Assembly (NCBI GenBank): GCA_028564675.1
Contig: JAOVVO010000368.1
Span: forward strand, 16,264 to 80,263
DNA length: 64,000 bases
Direction: 5' to 3'
Origin: Onchocerca lupi
Taxonomy: Eukaryota > Nematoda > Chromadorea > Rhabditida > Onchocercidae
The notes under the pieces were generated by a model. It searched no databases. It was not told the DNA's origin and saw only the letters and a list, made by a program, of their open reading frames with translations. This document shows positions 26,629-40,264 of the stretch, piece by piece. How positions within the stretch are numbered: position 1 is the first letter of the stretch; each line of letters begins with the position of its first letter. The position numbers and the translations under genes are program-made.

Positions 26629-29319
26629 CAGAAAAAGTTTCTCGTAAAATTCTAGAAAGCAGAGATTCAAAAAGGTTCCAAAATAATAGAGCCTTTCGTT
26701 TGAGTTTGTAATTCAACAAAGCACTTTCGAAACTTGAGAGAGATTTGATGGAAGTTGCAGTGATGACAGCAATAAGCTTTTGTTATGTTGACAAGAAGCA
26801 AGTAGCATAAGTTTATAGAGTCGAAGGCGTATAGTTACCATAGTGATGGAACTGAGCCTAGCATAGCAGCTTTCTTGGAAAAACCTATCAGCCAAGTTGC
26901 AGAACAATTCATTTAATAATATAACTCTCACAGACTTCTCACAGTTCTGGATTTCATCCCCTGAAAATTAAAGATACCGTCGTCTATAACAACTGACACC
27001 TTTGTCACCGTCCGTCTTTCATGATAAGTAGGCTATTTTAGCGAATAATAAGCTTGCCTTGCCACAGAAAGTGACATGAAGTAAATCCTTAGAACTGAAC
27101 TTCCGATACTGAGAGGTGAAATGAAAAAGAACTGAACTGGATTTAACCCAGTCTAAATTAAATTTTTGTACTCTTAATTGCTTAAAAAGATACTGAACTA
27201 AAAGTAAAAGACTTCGAGAATGTATGATGTACACTATTTCCAGTGAACAACGTTTTACTTCCATCTTTCAAAAAATGTATCCCATCGAAATGCATGATGA
27301 TGGGTTACAGTTTCATGAAAAATGGCAATAAACGAATATTTCTTCCAAGAACTATAACAGAATAATCATTTAGTGCTCCATGTAAAATTCCAAATATTAA
27401 CTGCTCGAAAATTGGAAACAAAATTTGAAATTATAAGCAGTTAATAAAAGGAAAAGACGACAGGGAAGTATTTAGAATTATAGACTGTAAATGTATAAAA
27501 TTCGAAAAAAAAAAAACGCACATATGTTTGTGTCGATAATAAATTGGTAGTAGTAACAACAATAATTACACAGCGACAGGATCCGTCACTTTACCAGTAA
27601 TAACTATAAAATAAATGCAGCGGCAGAAAATCTTTAGAGCCCTATCTTCGTTTATTCGAACAAATTTTGGAAATGCTAGTTTCACGACTGACTTTAAACT
27701 GAACTAACTATTGCTTTTACTACAACCTGAAACCGGAGTCTAAAAAGTTTTCAAATCGAATTTAAATATAGCTCTCAACTCAAATACATTAGCTGAAAGT
27801 TGGATTTAATATTTTATACATGAAACAATAATCAACATCAATTAAGCTGACAATGTTAGACAATTACTATATAGCTGGATGTGATCATTGACATGCCTTC
27901 AATGACCAGCCAGCACTGATTTCCAGTGATATTCAATGGAAAATAAAGGAGCAGAACTACAGCATCCTTGATAAAAATGGACAAGGATTACACCTGTATG
28001 TTACACCCAATAATCCCAAATGAGCAAACTTTCTGGGAAGAAAATTAACACCTTTATAACACTTCACAGTTAAGATCAGAGGATTTTGAGTAGTGACAAA
28101 TACTAAGTGACCAAAAACACCATAAGTGATTGAATATTCCATATGAAAAAAAAAAAACCGGCAAAAGCACACAACAAGAATCATCAAATCAAAAACGGTG
28201 AAAACGATTATCGATACATTCTAAAACAGTTAACAATGTTTCACATCCCAGAGCTGTCCAGGACAGCATGAACCACCAAAATTCAACTAATCATAGATAC
28301 TCATTCTGCAATCCAAATGCGGTGCGGTACGAATGTATTTCTTTCTAAACATGGAAAAAAAATTATCACATCCTGCGAAGGTTCTGCGGTTAGAACTGAA
28401 TCGATTTCATAGCCATTATCCATCTTTGAGAATTTAAGTAACCTCAACGTGGTTAACAAAGCATCTTATCATATTATGCGAGAAAAAGCCAAGCATTTTA
28501 TAAAGTTTTGTTCATACCGAAAGAAACACAAGCCTTCTTCTGGCCAAAAATATGCAGTTTTTTTATATGCGACTATGCGGACTTTTCAATCTAAGCTATC
28601 AGATAGATCGGAAAATAACAAATCCCATCAAACGACAAAGTGTGACGATACACTTCAACTACAAACAAAAAGGAAGACTAACTATTCTGTATGGTGCAAT
28701 TCTGTAGTTACTTCAGATAAAAAGGCATAATTTGTATATATATTTATAAAATGTGAAAACTGAGTAGGAAAAATTACACTGTAGCTGATTTTGTGAAAGA
28801 TATGAAACATTACATAATTTAATAAATGAAATTCTAGAACAACCACAAATAAAAATCACTTCTAGCAATGAAATTATACAGCCTTTGAATTTATAAAATC
28901 ACTCTTAAACAATAAACCACATCAATAATTTCAAATTGTATCTCAATCCTGTACATGTAAAAAAAAGTCCGAGGTCAGTTGTCTTACAATTTAAAGCTTT
29001 GAGCATTCAATTTTTTACATTCCAGTAATATACGAAAAAATAAATGATACGTAAATAAGAACACAGTTCGGGTAAACAGATACAAAAATTCCTGACACCG
29101 AAATTGACTGGCCGTGATAAATAATGTTATTCCAAATAACAAAAAAAAAAAAAAAGAAAAAACGATAACGGTTAATGCAACCAAATCATATTTAAATGCA
29201 AGAAAATGAAACCAAAGGAGAATAACTAATAAAAAAATCATTTAATATAACTGATTACGTTATGCTACTTGTCACTGCCAGTCACTTATAAAAAGTTGCA
29301 AATTAAATCTCTAAAACAT
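26629..29319. other. intergenic region, no gene recognised
   Basis: 2.7 kb between the 5' end of arl-3 and the 3' end of the atlastin gene, both on the minus strand. Open frames at 26713-26931, 27019-27264, 27957-28187 and 28449-28730 are short and show no recognisable family or consistent splicing. There is no sign of a short intercistronic spacer that would suggest an operon. Confidence 0.5.
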
Positions 29320-32300
29320 TCAAGAATTCTTCTTATTATTCCTTCGTTCGCCTGCATGCCTCTCATGCAATGCTGTGCCGTTCTGAAATTCCGATTAACT
29401 TTTAAGTAGAAGTTTAATCTATATTTTGCATACTTGATAAATTCCGAAGGAGATTCGAATTAATTACATCTGTACAAACAACTATTATCACTAAAAAATC
29501 AGATGAGCAATATTACCTGTGTTAATCGATGTCCAATAGCGACAGCGCGATGCATGCTTTCTTGAGTCAATGATGACAAGAAATTATGCCACGCCCATGT
29601 AACTGCATCATCAACCATAACACCTATATCCCTCAAATTACCGCTGTACCTTGAGTAAGCCCATATACCAAGTGAAACAACAGCTGAAAATTAATTCCAA
29701 AGTGTTATAGTCCATAAAATTAGAAATATAAATTCGTCCATAAAAAGTATGAACTGTTCACAACAGAATGTGAAACATGAATAATTTCACTACGAAAATT
29801 CAAAAACCTACTAACCAATGCAAAGTGCAGCAGAAAATAAGCCTGCAATGGTATCCAGACCAATTAGCTGGAAAAATTCCTGCAGCACATAATCTACGAT
29901 CATAAATGTTACCAACACAGCAGGCGTTCGCATTGATTTGAACAAATTCTTGCTGTTATTCACTTTAATAAAACTTTCGTACTGCTCCTGGAAAGAATTT
30001 AATATGGAAGTGTTAATCCACAAATTGTTTTCCAAATATGCTTTGTGCATTATTCACACGCCTCTTTTAAAAATACAAAAAATAAAACATGCTTCGATAT
30101 CAATATCCAATCTTTCCAAGAATTTTTCGGAAAATTCTGCGCCACCCATTTTTCTCGTTGCTTTGAATAATCTAATGGCTTCTTTGTAACACCGTTCATG
30201 CTCTGCTGCCAAGTCAGCTGAACTCATGTAAGGAGCATCACCACCACATATCTGTAAATTAGATTCTAAATGAAGTAAATACATAGAATCACTGTAGTTC
30301 AAATAAAGATCCATAAACCTGTGCCCTTCGAACCAAAAGGGTCTAACCTCAAGTGAAAGCACGGTTCAAGAAAAAAACTGACAGATAACTACGATAAAAA
30401 ACTTATCTGCTACCAGAAAATGAAAAGGCTCACTTCTTCCATTCTCCTCACGTAATGCGCTTTCGAAGTAGAAACTGCTGCCAAATTATTTGCCTCAGCT
30501 GTAGCCTTTAAATAAATAAAATCAATCAATCTTGATTTATTTCGCCTTTCCTCGAAATTTCCTATTTTTGAAATTTCCGACTCTTAGCACATCTAATTTT
30601 TAACTAATATTCAAAAATTAAAAAAGTAAGAATAACAAACCATTAACATTGATTTTGGTTCCGGCAAATCTTCACCTTGAAATATTGCCATATATGCCTA
30701 CAATTATCATACCCATTTTCTGTTAATTTATTCAATATTTTACACTTTCACAAATTTTAACTAAACATTAAAAAAAAAAGAAGTACTCACTCTGAAGTAC
30801 TCCACTAGTTCACGACAAGTTATTTTTCGGCCGTTAATTTGTTTTAATACCAAATTATTGCAGTCCAGCAAACGCGGAATAAAAGAACGTAGCTGTTGTT
30901 GAAATTCATTCTCAATATCTATAACTTAATGCTCTGATCTTCTAAAATTTTATCCACATTACTTGAAGTGCAGAGTTGGTTTTAAAAATCTAAACCTTAG
31001 GAAAAAAGCTAACGAATCTAAAAAAGTTGCAATATTTTTGTCACAAATTTGCGAGATAAACCAATTAAAATTATTGGGATAAAAGTGCAAAAGAATTTGT
31101 GGAAGAGTTAAAGAACTAAGGGAAGAGTTCAAAACAATTTCTAACAAATTCAACTGCTGAAAAGCGAGAAAAAAAGAACCTAGTTTTACCACTTATTTGT
31201 CCACGGAAAACTGGACTTGTGGAGACCCGAAGTCCAGGATGAGGCATCAAGAAACACGATATCTGCTCAAAACATGAACGTATATGCCGACGCAGTTGTT
31301 GCAATTCCAAATGTTGTTTCTCCGAAACCTATAAATGTCTATCTCTCATTAAGCTAGTTCCAACAAACTTTTATGAAATGGTTAAAAGTCGAAAAATGTA
31401 TTATTTACCTGCAGACGACGTTCAAGTAATCGATCACCACCTTGAAAGCCATATTCCGCTTCATATGGGAAACTCCAGTCACGTACCAGGAATAATAACG
31501 ACTGAAATTATAAGATGAATTAAAAGCAATAGTATTCTGACTCAGCAAATTCAGATGGGAGAAAATCAAGAATATTTGTACCACCTGAAACGGTTTAGCG
31601 GATGTGTTTTCCAGAGCCAGACGTCCGTATTCGGTGAACAATTGTAAATGTTGCAAATCATCCTCTTGCACGTTCTGACTCAAATTATAAATCTGCAGCG
31701 AAACATTTTAAGCACGGAAAACAAATTTTGTTGAAATTATTAAAAGATCATGGGAAATCTCTCTGAAATATATATTATAAATGATGACAATGAAAAAATT
31801 GAAAAGTATAAACCTGTAAAGAAGAAATCATAGTTGAAAGAGCAAAAATAGTAGCACAGTCTTTCACGGTACTCTGACTGTCAAAAGCTCCCTGCGTATC
31901 CATCAATATAATAGCAGTATCCTCACCATCACGATTGCGCATAATAAATGGTCGAGACCACACTAAGATACCGCTAGTCTCACGTTCACTACCTAGAAAT
32001 ACAAAATTGAGTTTTTATTTATTCGTTTATTAAGCCATAAACCATCCCCAAGGCTATCCACTTACCTCCTCGCCAGCTAAATCCATCCAAGCAATCACCA
32101 ACATAAATCCAATCGCCGGAACGTCGCTCTTCTTCAGAAGCATTCAAATAACGCAGAAAGAAATTCAGAAGGAAACTTTTCCCTTTCCGGAACGCGCCCG
32201 CTACGCTGATCACAGATACCTGCATAGTAATTATGCCTGATCGATACATGTCGAATTTCGAACTCTTTATATATCATAGCTAAAGTTTTATTCGACTTTG

Positions 32301-32920
32301 GCAGTACTTCATCTTTTACACGATGCTGAACCTTGAAAACTTATGAAAACAAATGCATTTAATAATACCAAGATAAATCTCAAAGAAATAAACAGAATTA
32401 TTAATTGAATGACGTGATTAATAATTACACAACATTCATTAATTTTATGAGGTTTAATTCATTCGCAACACACCTTCTTGTCGATAACATCTGGACTTAA
32501 AAGAACTTTTTCCAGCGCTCCTTCATCTAAACGAAACTGATGTTGCTCGTCAAGAGTTTCAATGACTTGCACTGGAGCTGGATGATCTGGTGATGGGAAT
32601 GATTTTAATACCTGAAACTTAAAGTCAAAAGTAAAATTACCGATCGACATAATATTTTGCGAAAAAAAAATCATAAAATATGCATGCAAATGATATATTT
32701 ACATGGAAAAAAAAAAAGAAGAAACAAAAACGAAAATATGACTTTCCCATTAAAATGAAAAGAATGTTTACAATTCTGAATTGCCTATATTTTCCAACGG
32801 TCAAAAAGGATATACCTCCTTTATTATTTCATCTTCAGATCGTTCAAATTCGGGACTAAGCAGACTGTCGCTGCAATCTTTCTTTTTCCAGTTTGATGCA
32901 ACAGTAGTAGATTCTGTCAT
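29320..32920 (-). CDS. atln-1: atlastin, ER membrane-fusion GTPase
   Basis: Dynamin-superfamily GTPase that fuses ER tubules. Fourteen exons in transcript order: 32816-32920, 32474-32611, 32066-32219, 31814-31992, 31585-31692, 31409-31501, 31190-31328, 30791-30918, 30641-30697, 30434-30505, 30093-30251, 29816-29987, 29517-29683, 29320-29382; 577 residues (human ATL1 558). Visible motifs: P-loop GAFRKGKS at 89-96, switch II DTQG at 164-167, and the atlastin RDW motif at 235-237 followed by SFPYE. The middle domain contains ICGGDAPYM and KKMGG-like RKMGG. Two adjacent transmembrane segments (about 467-512) precede a cytoplasmic tail. Exon 11 best ends GAA|GCATGT, a GC donor; using the GT at 30059-30058 instead adds eleven residues not found in human ATL1. 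The 5-kb region upstream is shared with the divergent dct-1 homologue. Confidence 0.94.
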
Positions 32921-35900
32921 TCTTCCTGCCACTTCCAATGCTAATATCTTCTTTCTTTCTTTTTTAAAAATGAAATCTGTAAAATTATCTGCGGCTCATT
33001 TGTACGACCATATTAATGTTTACGGACAATACTGACGATCAACAACAGAAATAATACATAGCTGTGCAAACTCAAGTAAACTGAAATGTGTCGACGTATA
33101 AAGTGACTGATTTTGCAAAATTAATTAAAACGTTAGAACAGTGGAAGTATGACGGCACAAAGAAAAAAATAAAGCAAAGTTGAGCAAATGTTTCATCAAG
33201 ATTATAGCAATCCTACAATGGTAAGGTCATATCATGCAGCAAAAGCATTAATAACCGTGCAACTATATATGGAACAGCTGCACATGATTGCTAAGTAGAC
33301 TTTTATGGTTCCGTTCCGCTGATAGAATCATTAGTAACATGACCAAAAGAAAAATCAGAGAGAACAGTTAAAAACTGCATCTCAACACTCCATGAACTAA
33401 CAAATTTCAAATCAAACCCAGCGAGAATTCCGCAAAACGAAACGTTATCAAGAATGAATGTAGGTTGTTGACTCTGCTAATATACGCAATTCAGTGATGT
33501 CGACAAAAGCTGAATCTCCAACTATTTCTTTATCGCTCCATCTCTTTCTAATTCCCCTTTCCCATTCCATTGTACTTCGTCACGTGAAAACAAACAAAAA
33601 CTGAGTTGGAAAATAACAGCTACTGTTTAGAATTATTTCCATTTGAGAAAAGGAATTGCTTACATTGTCCAAACATTTTGTGAATATATTTTACATTAAT
33701 TTGTATAGATGATAACAGTGGAAACGGCGAGTAATGAATGTACCCTTCTTTCATTTTTAAATCAACCAGTTCATAAATGACAGAAAAAGGCAATCACACT
33801 AGGATACTAATCCGACCTACTTTTTAAGCAAAACTGCATGATTTAGTGATTCAACAACTAACTAGACTTAATCTGATTTCAGTCTTCCTCTTTCTAGACT
33901 AATATTAGTGCTGGTAGATCGACGCCAATCAACTACTGAGTGCCGAAAGGTTGCCGCATGCCAATCAATAAGGCCGGTCAAATCTCTCTGTTACTAAACA
34001 TACAATAACATAAAGGAAATTATCATCGAATGACCAAGCATACGACAGCTGTAGTTTAACGCGACATAGCGGCTGGAGTGGTGCTTGAATAATTGCTAAG
34101 GGAGGAAGTGAGGAATTCGCAAAAATGATGTCGCTTTGTTCAGACTTACTGGAGTCATTTAATTTAATTATTACCTGATTTGTTCATTAGTAATTAATAT
34201 AGCAAATGTAGCAACGGTAAGAGGGGAAACACACGAGAGGGTCATAACTTAGTGTGAGCTCCTGAAGACAGAATCGGAATAGCAGTCGTGAAGCACGTAC
34301 GCTCCATGGACAACCATCCCGTGCTGAAATTCGACACGTCGTCTACCACTACAACATTGTCATACCCTTATACAAAGTCAAAACATTTGGGCATGCTTAC
34401 GTAAGCTTGCTCTCGAAGACAGCTGAGCAAATAATGGTAAAGTGCGGTGCGCCGCTTCCCTAAGTGAGATTGTTCAACAGTTTCAAGCACCTGCACTTAT
34501 ATTTAAATTGCTTTCGGCTAAGGAGGGGAAGATAATCGTAAAGGTGGAGGGGGTATTGCTTTTCGCCAAAAATAGGACGGAAACGAGGATGGAACAGTGA
34601 CTGCAGCAATATAAAGTGTGAAGTTGATATGAGATATTTTCAATTTAAGTTGAAAGTAGATAAATCTGTTGCGATCAGAATTGAAGTATTTTTGCCTTTT
34701 CTTGCAACGAGTAATTGTACAGACCGCCAATGACGCTTATTTCAGTCAGGAAGAAAGCTAGCGATTCAGCGGATCAAAAAAACATTGAGCTTGGATACTG
34801 TTTATAAATTTTAGCGTAAGAGAATACACTGAGAAAGATGAGATAGTAGCTTAATCTGGCCATTGCATATGGAATGTTGTTGTTGTTGCAGCTGCTATTC
34901 AGATTGAATGTTCTGACTGATAACAATCTTAATCGTAAACAGGACAAATGTCGATAGTTATGTTTTCAAATTTCTCGTTATTTTATAGTTTCTTTCTAAT
35001 GCACTGTTTTTACCTCACTTCAGCACAGACACCTTAAGAGAGAAAACTTATGTTTTCAAATTCTCGTCTACCAAACGACGATTCATAGTTAAACAGTGCT
35101 TGTAAATACTGTGTAGAGTTTCAAGAGCTTTATTATGCAGCAACTTTTTCTGTATTTTTTTTGCATAACAGATCGTATTTTCAAGCATAAGTCATAACGG
35201 GAGTTGCTATTCAAGTACATATTTTTCCGTAATTTTCGTCTACCTTAATCAAAATTTTCTATTGAAGAATATGTTAAGGAAAGTGCGATAAGTATTATTC
35301 ATTCGTCATCGGTGAGACTTCTGACGCTATTGTTGAGAGGTAGTTTGTGTTATTGTGTTACCACTTGCTCTTTATATATTTATCTGAGAGTAATGCATAA
35401 TTTACCTGCTTCTACTATTTAGTGCAATCACTACAAATCCCAAACTTTTGTAAAGATCTCGTACTACTATACCTGATACTGCATCATAACTTGATTATAT
35501 GGAAGCCTGGTTGTTGCTGGATGATTGTTGTATACGGATAGTCATGCTTCTATTTGATGAGAAGACAAAATTTAAAATGACTAATTGTTTCCATATTTCT
35601 TACATTAAACGATTGAAACTGTAGCATTTCGACATGACCACTATAATTTTAAAATTATACCAGTACTTTAGCTTACAAATTTACAATAGTAATTTTTTGC
35701 CGAGTGATAAAATTTTTTAGTGTGATGGAGATTTAGTACGACAGGCCAATCACGTATCTTTATATTTTGAAATATGAAGGATGTGCGATGGCCGGTTGGG
35801 TGTTCTGATTGGCGTTCGGAGATATCATTTCTTTAATAAAAAGAAAAAAAAGAATACTAGGCTTTCGTCTAAGTATTTCGGATAATTATCAATAATAAGC

Positions 35901-37907
35901 ACTGTTAAATAAAGAGTGCGTTAACTTTATTTCGAAATAATACTGATTGAGTTCTTCTGCAAGAATTTTATCAGTATCACGTGATGAGAGGATATGTTAA
36001 TTCTAATAGTGCGTAGCAGGAAGCACATTAGACTATTTTCTGTAGCAGTGTCAGATTACACATCTTAATTCAGAGACTGAAATCAGGAAGTGAAAAAAGA
36101 TGCGGAAAAATCTTCATGCAAATGTTGTTTGAACTTCGCACTAAGATTTGACCGCTCCGGTTTAATTGCGGTTTAACGCTAGTTCACTTTTAGGATCCAT
36201 CCAGTTTCTGGATATTTTGTTAACGGATGATAGTAATTTAATTTAACAGTAAATACGGACGGTTTTATCAAATAATTTTTCACGTGAGGCCATTTGAGAT
36301 AACCATAATCATGTCTCTTCCACTCTGTGTTTTTTCGAGATGCTATAGCCACTTTTAGTAGGAAGTTGGACAGGTGTCCTCCACGACAATTTAGCAGGCA
36401 AATTGCCAACTATCTTGCGAAAGGACGGGTGCCACTGACTACCACTCAACCACCTACAGCCATAATTCTGTACTAATCACTGGGCAGGGTGCTAAATGGC
36501 CAGAAATCAATAAGCTGCATGTTCTTTCTCTGTTAACATTGTTTCGAAGATGCTGTGAGCGTTTGCGGACGGAAAAGTAGGGGGGAAAGGGCATTGAGTG
36601 GATTATCATGGGATCGGCAGTGGAGTGGGTTTCATCCAGAAACTCTGCCAACCACTACGTGTCAATTTCTTTTGCTCTCGCTCAATCATGATTTATGAGG
36701 CTCCGAAGTCTGCCTCAGCGATTTTATTAACTTCCATCAAGTTTAATACTTCAGCTGATAGTTCTTAGCAGCATATGCTCGATTCCATCCGTGATACTCT
36801 TTTAGAGTTCGTTATCATTCCCTTCGCCTTTCATCATTTCTTTTCTATAATCTTTCACCGTACCGAATAAAAAGAATTTCTTCTAGGCTGATTTTTTAAT
36901 AATATAAATTTAGACAGCAGTCGTAGTAGATCATTGACATCTAATTCATTATTATTAGTGCATTTCTGCTTCTTCCCGCATTCGTGATTCGCCAGGGCTA
37001 TAAGAAAACAGTAAAAAATAGGAATGTTTGATTCAGAAAGGAGAGGAAAGGATATTAAGATATGACTGTCTGACAAGTGAGACCTTATCAGTGGCGTACG
37101 TCTTTGATCATGTATTTAGTGGTATAGAATGTATGCATTATTTCAGAAGACTTTTTCTATACAAAACATGAAGTGCAAAAAACATGGAGCGTTAGTCAAG
37201 AAGACCAGAATGTTTAAGCAGTTCTCCTCTCATCGAACGAATGAAGAGAAAGTAGGAGTGGGTTAGAGGGTATCTAAAGGCATTGAATAATATCTCAAGA
37301 GTTGACAATATTATATTTTTGTTACCGTCATTAAATTTCGCATAAGCTTCAACCAAACTGAGCAGTTAATGCTGTATAATGGAAAACTGAGGTTCCAACC
37401 ATTCATACACGGACAGGTATGCAGTAGATTTAAAAAATGGTTTTAATAACAACATTGCAAGCCATTTTTAGAAGGCAGCTATATGTTTTAGTTCGTTATG
37501 AAGTAATGCTTTGGAGAGAAATGTGGTGCATTGGGTGACTGGATATCCTTGCTAATTGTTCTTTAATAGTGGTTATTAGTTATTAATAAGTCCTTTGTTA
37601 AATTCTGCTTGGAAATATAACTGATTGCGTTGTAAAATTTGTCTGTAAAATAAAATTTATTATTCTAGTAAAAATTTATTTTTCTGTATTGTTTATAGTG
37701 GTTTACATCTTTTAATGATGAAACGATTCACCTGTATAACGTGCGAATTGTTGGTTGATTTTTTTATTCGTTATGCTATGAAAATAACTGAAGCTTCATA
37801 AGCTCCGAAAGAAAGTTTCAAAGCAAGCTAACAATCGAAATGCTACTCCTTACTCTATTGTCTGAAGTTTGCTAATTCGTTCCCATACTTCATATATTTC
37901 TAGTATA
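32921..37907. other. divergent intergenic region between atlastin and the BNIP3 homologue
   Basis: About 5 kb, the longest gene-free stretch in the window. Short open frames at 34518-34730, 36179-36409, 36454-36651 and 36855-37076 show no family resemblance. It must contain the promoters of both divergent genes. No repeats or structured RNAs were recognised by eye. Confidence 0.5.
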
Positions 37908-37925
37908 GTTCGTTTTTTTAGAAAC
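37908..37925 (+). promoter_or_regulatory. dct-1: probable trans-splice acceptor of the BNIP3 homologue
   Basis: AGTTCGTTTTTTTAG ends at 37921, and the ATG at 37926 follows after AAAC. A strong pyrimidine tract four bases from the start codon fits spliced-leader addition. Confidence 0.55.
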
Positions 37926-40264
37926 ATGAGTATCCGATCGATGGATAGTCGTTTGGAAGTTTTGCGGAATGGACAAGATATTACCAATAAAAGTCTGTTG
38001 TATAATTCTGCCTCTGCACTGCAACCACAACTGCAACTACCCACTGTTGATGTTGATAATGAATCTAACAAATGTCAGTAAGCGTAATACAATTGAAACC
38101 GAGGGTCTTCCTTTTGACATCTAAATCCCCAGTACTTGATCGTTTCATATATAATTAGCTAAAAAGTTGTCACTCTCCTTTCCCTTTTGTTTCTTTTCTC
38201 CAGGTTTATGCACATGCGATTTTATCGTCTATAATTTTAAGCGGATTCGTGGGTGGAATTGGCGAGTCCATCTTCACGTGCATCCATGGTTAGTATGAAT
38301 GGCGGTGATAATAGTAGCGTGGTGCTGGTGGATAGTGACGGAGTGGTTATGGGCGCTGATAATACTACTGTCGTTGTTGGTGGAGGTAATAGTAGCCCTT
38401 TCAGTCGGTTCAGGTAATTATTCCTTCATATATACATATTTCACTTATTAAAATCATGTCTTTCCATCTTATATGTGGCTTCTCAGCTAGTGAATTAGAT
38501 TTCATCTTTGATAAGAGAAAGGTGTCCTCATCTCTAAGCGGGAGAATTTTATATATTCTGAGGCGAGAGTATTTTGCTTTTTTTAATATATATTACTGTA
38601 TAAGTTTTGCAGTCCGATCAGTGCCTGCAGTGCTCCAATTGAATTGGTTATTGATGCTGGACAAGTTCATGGCGGTGATACTATGGCGGTTCATTATTAC
38701 ACTCGCCATGGACCTGGACGTTGCACTGTTGCAGCTACTGGAATAAGTGGATTAGGTCAAAGGACGAAGAGAACAGCTGAATGGTTAGAACATTACAACA
38801 GTCGGCCAGAAGTGCAAAGAGGGTTAGTTCAACTAAAATTTCGAATTGTTAAGAAAAAATTGGAATTGAAGCTGAAAAATATTCTGCAGAACTGAAATGT
38901 GCCATCTTCCATCCTTTGAGTGAAAAACTCATCCTTCGAGTAAATGATTTTGTGTTATATTTTTAAGGAAATGATTTTTCAAATGCTAAATCAAATTTTT
39001 TTGTATTTAAATATCAGGAAAGTCCTTAATATGATGTTTGATGCTTGAATAAATGGATGAGTTTTTCACTAAAACAATTTTATTGTGTTTATTCTGATTT
39101 TATTGCTTTAATTTGCTTTCTTTTCCTTTTTGACTCAATTGTAATTGGGTTTAGTTTTCATTCTTGAATGATTTTAATTTATCTATAATTTGTTCAGATT
39201 TAATCAGCATAAAATTTTCAGTGGTCTTCAAGCTCCATCACCAGTGGAAACGGAATTGTCGACGCCGCCAAATAGTCTTGTCCCCGGATTAGACGTCGGT
39301 GAACTCACTCAGAGCAGTTGCTGTGAAGATGAGGATGAGGAATTATGCGTCGAGGATGATGGTACATATATGTGCAGATGCCAGAAAGTCTCATATATTG
39401 GACAAGGTATTTGGATTTCTTATTTTTTTTTATTCTTTTATATGGCCGAGATGAGTTTGTCAATCATTTCAGCTTTATGCTTACGCTGCTTGATAACAGT
39501 AATAGTTTTAGATGCAGTATCAGTTGTAAAGCATGCTACGAAGCTTTATGAAAGATCGTTTGGCATGTTTCTTAGCCGAAGGATATATTCCTTGATCTAC
39601 ATGCATATCAAATTTGTTTTCATTCGGGCATCTCACTGCTCTGCTGAATTGTATCCGAAAAACATTTTGAGAGAAATAACATAAGATTTCTTACGAATTA
39701 CTTAATGCAGATGCAGATCTACTTTTTTCTTGGGACGATGGTTTCTCTTCTACTCTGATGCTCCAGGTTGAATTTAACATAAAGTAACATTTTGTAGAAT
39801 CTTATGAAAAAGAACAGTGGACCCTTAGTGGATTGCTGGGCATAAGTGATGGTAATGGACGACGTGCATTGATGCTTTACCTGGTAACAAATCTGGTTAC
39901 CCTTGCGATTGGTTTTGCTCTTGGGTAAGAATATGTCTTTACTTTCTTGCTAAAATTTTCATATGCTTGGATCCATTCCGTTATGTATGGATATTGATTT
40001 AGTAGCAAGCAACATATATTTAGATCTCCATTAACTTATTTTACCGGTTAGATTTATTTATTTGTTTGTGAGCTCATTTTTTTCACTTTAAAACCGATCA
40101 GTATGAAAGTTGGTCAGATATATTCATTTTGCCTAAGTTTGCTTGGTGCCACAGCGCTATTCCAGTTCTTCAAATACCTTAAAAATCTTTTCAGATTGAC
40201 AGTTGGTCGAAAATTGTCAGTGCTGCCGCCTCTCAAACATCGCTTCATATTTGATTTTAGTTAA
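37926..40264 (+). CDS. dct-1: BNIP3/NIX family mitophagy receptor (DCT-1-like)
   Basis: Tail-anchored outer mitochondrial membrane protein that recruits Atg8/LGG proteins. Six exons: 37926-38073, 38242-38413, 38613-38822, 39198-39406, 39798-39924, 40195-40264; 311 residues. Family features appear in the right order: an LC3-interacting motif SDSWVELASP (W53-V-E-L56), a degenerate version of the conserved DWSSRPE block (EWLEHYNSRPE, SRPE at 170-173), STPPNS as remembered in C. elegans DCT-1, and a C-terminal transmembrane helix containing AIGFALGLTVGRKL with a GxxxGxxxG dimer motif (G285, G289, G293) then RKL, as in BNIP3. It is longer than DCT-1 (about 220), mainly through a Gly/Ser/Val-rich segment and an acidic Cys-rich stretch (CCEDEDEELC). 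The exon 1 donor AAAT|GTCAGT is weak but is the only one that keeps the frame into WVEL. No close match was checked in databases. Confidence 0.8.

Noticed and set aside
38037..38085. GTAAGC donor at 38076 for exon 1 of the BNIP3 homologue
   Set aside because: Although stronger than GTCAGT at 38074, it shifts the frame after the next acceptor and hits a stop, losing the WVEL motif.
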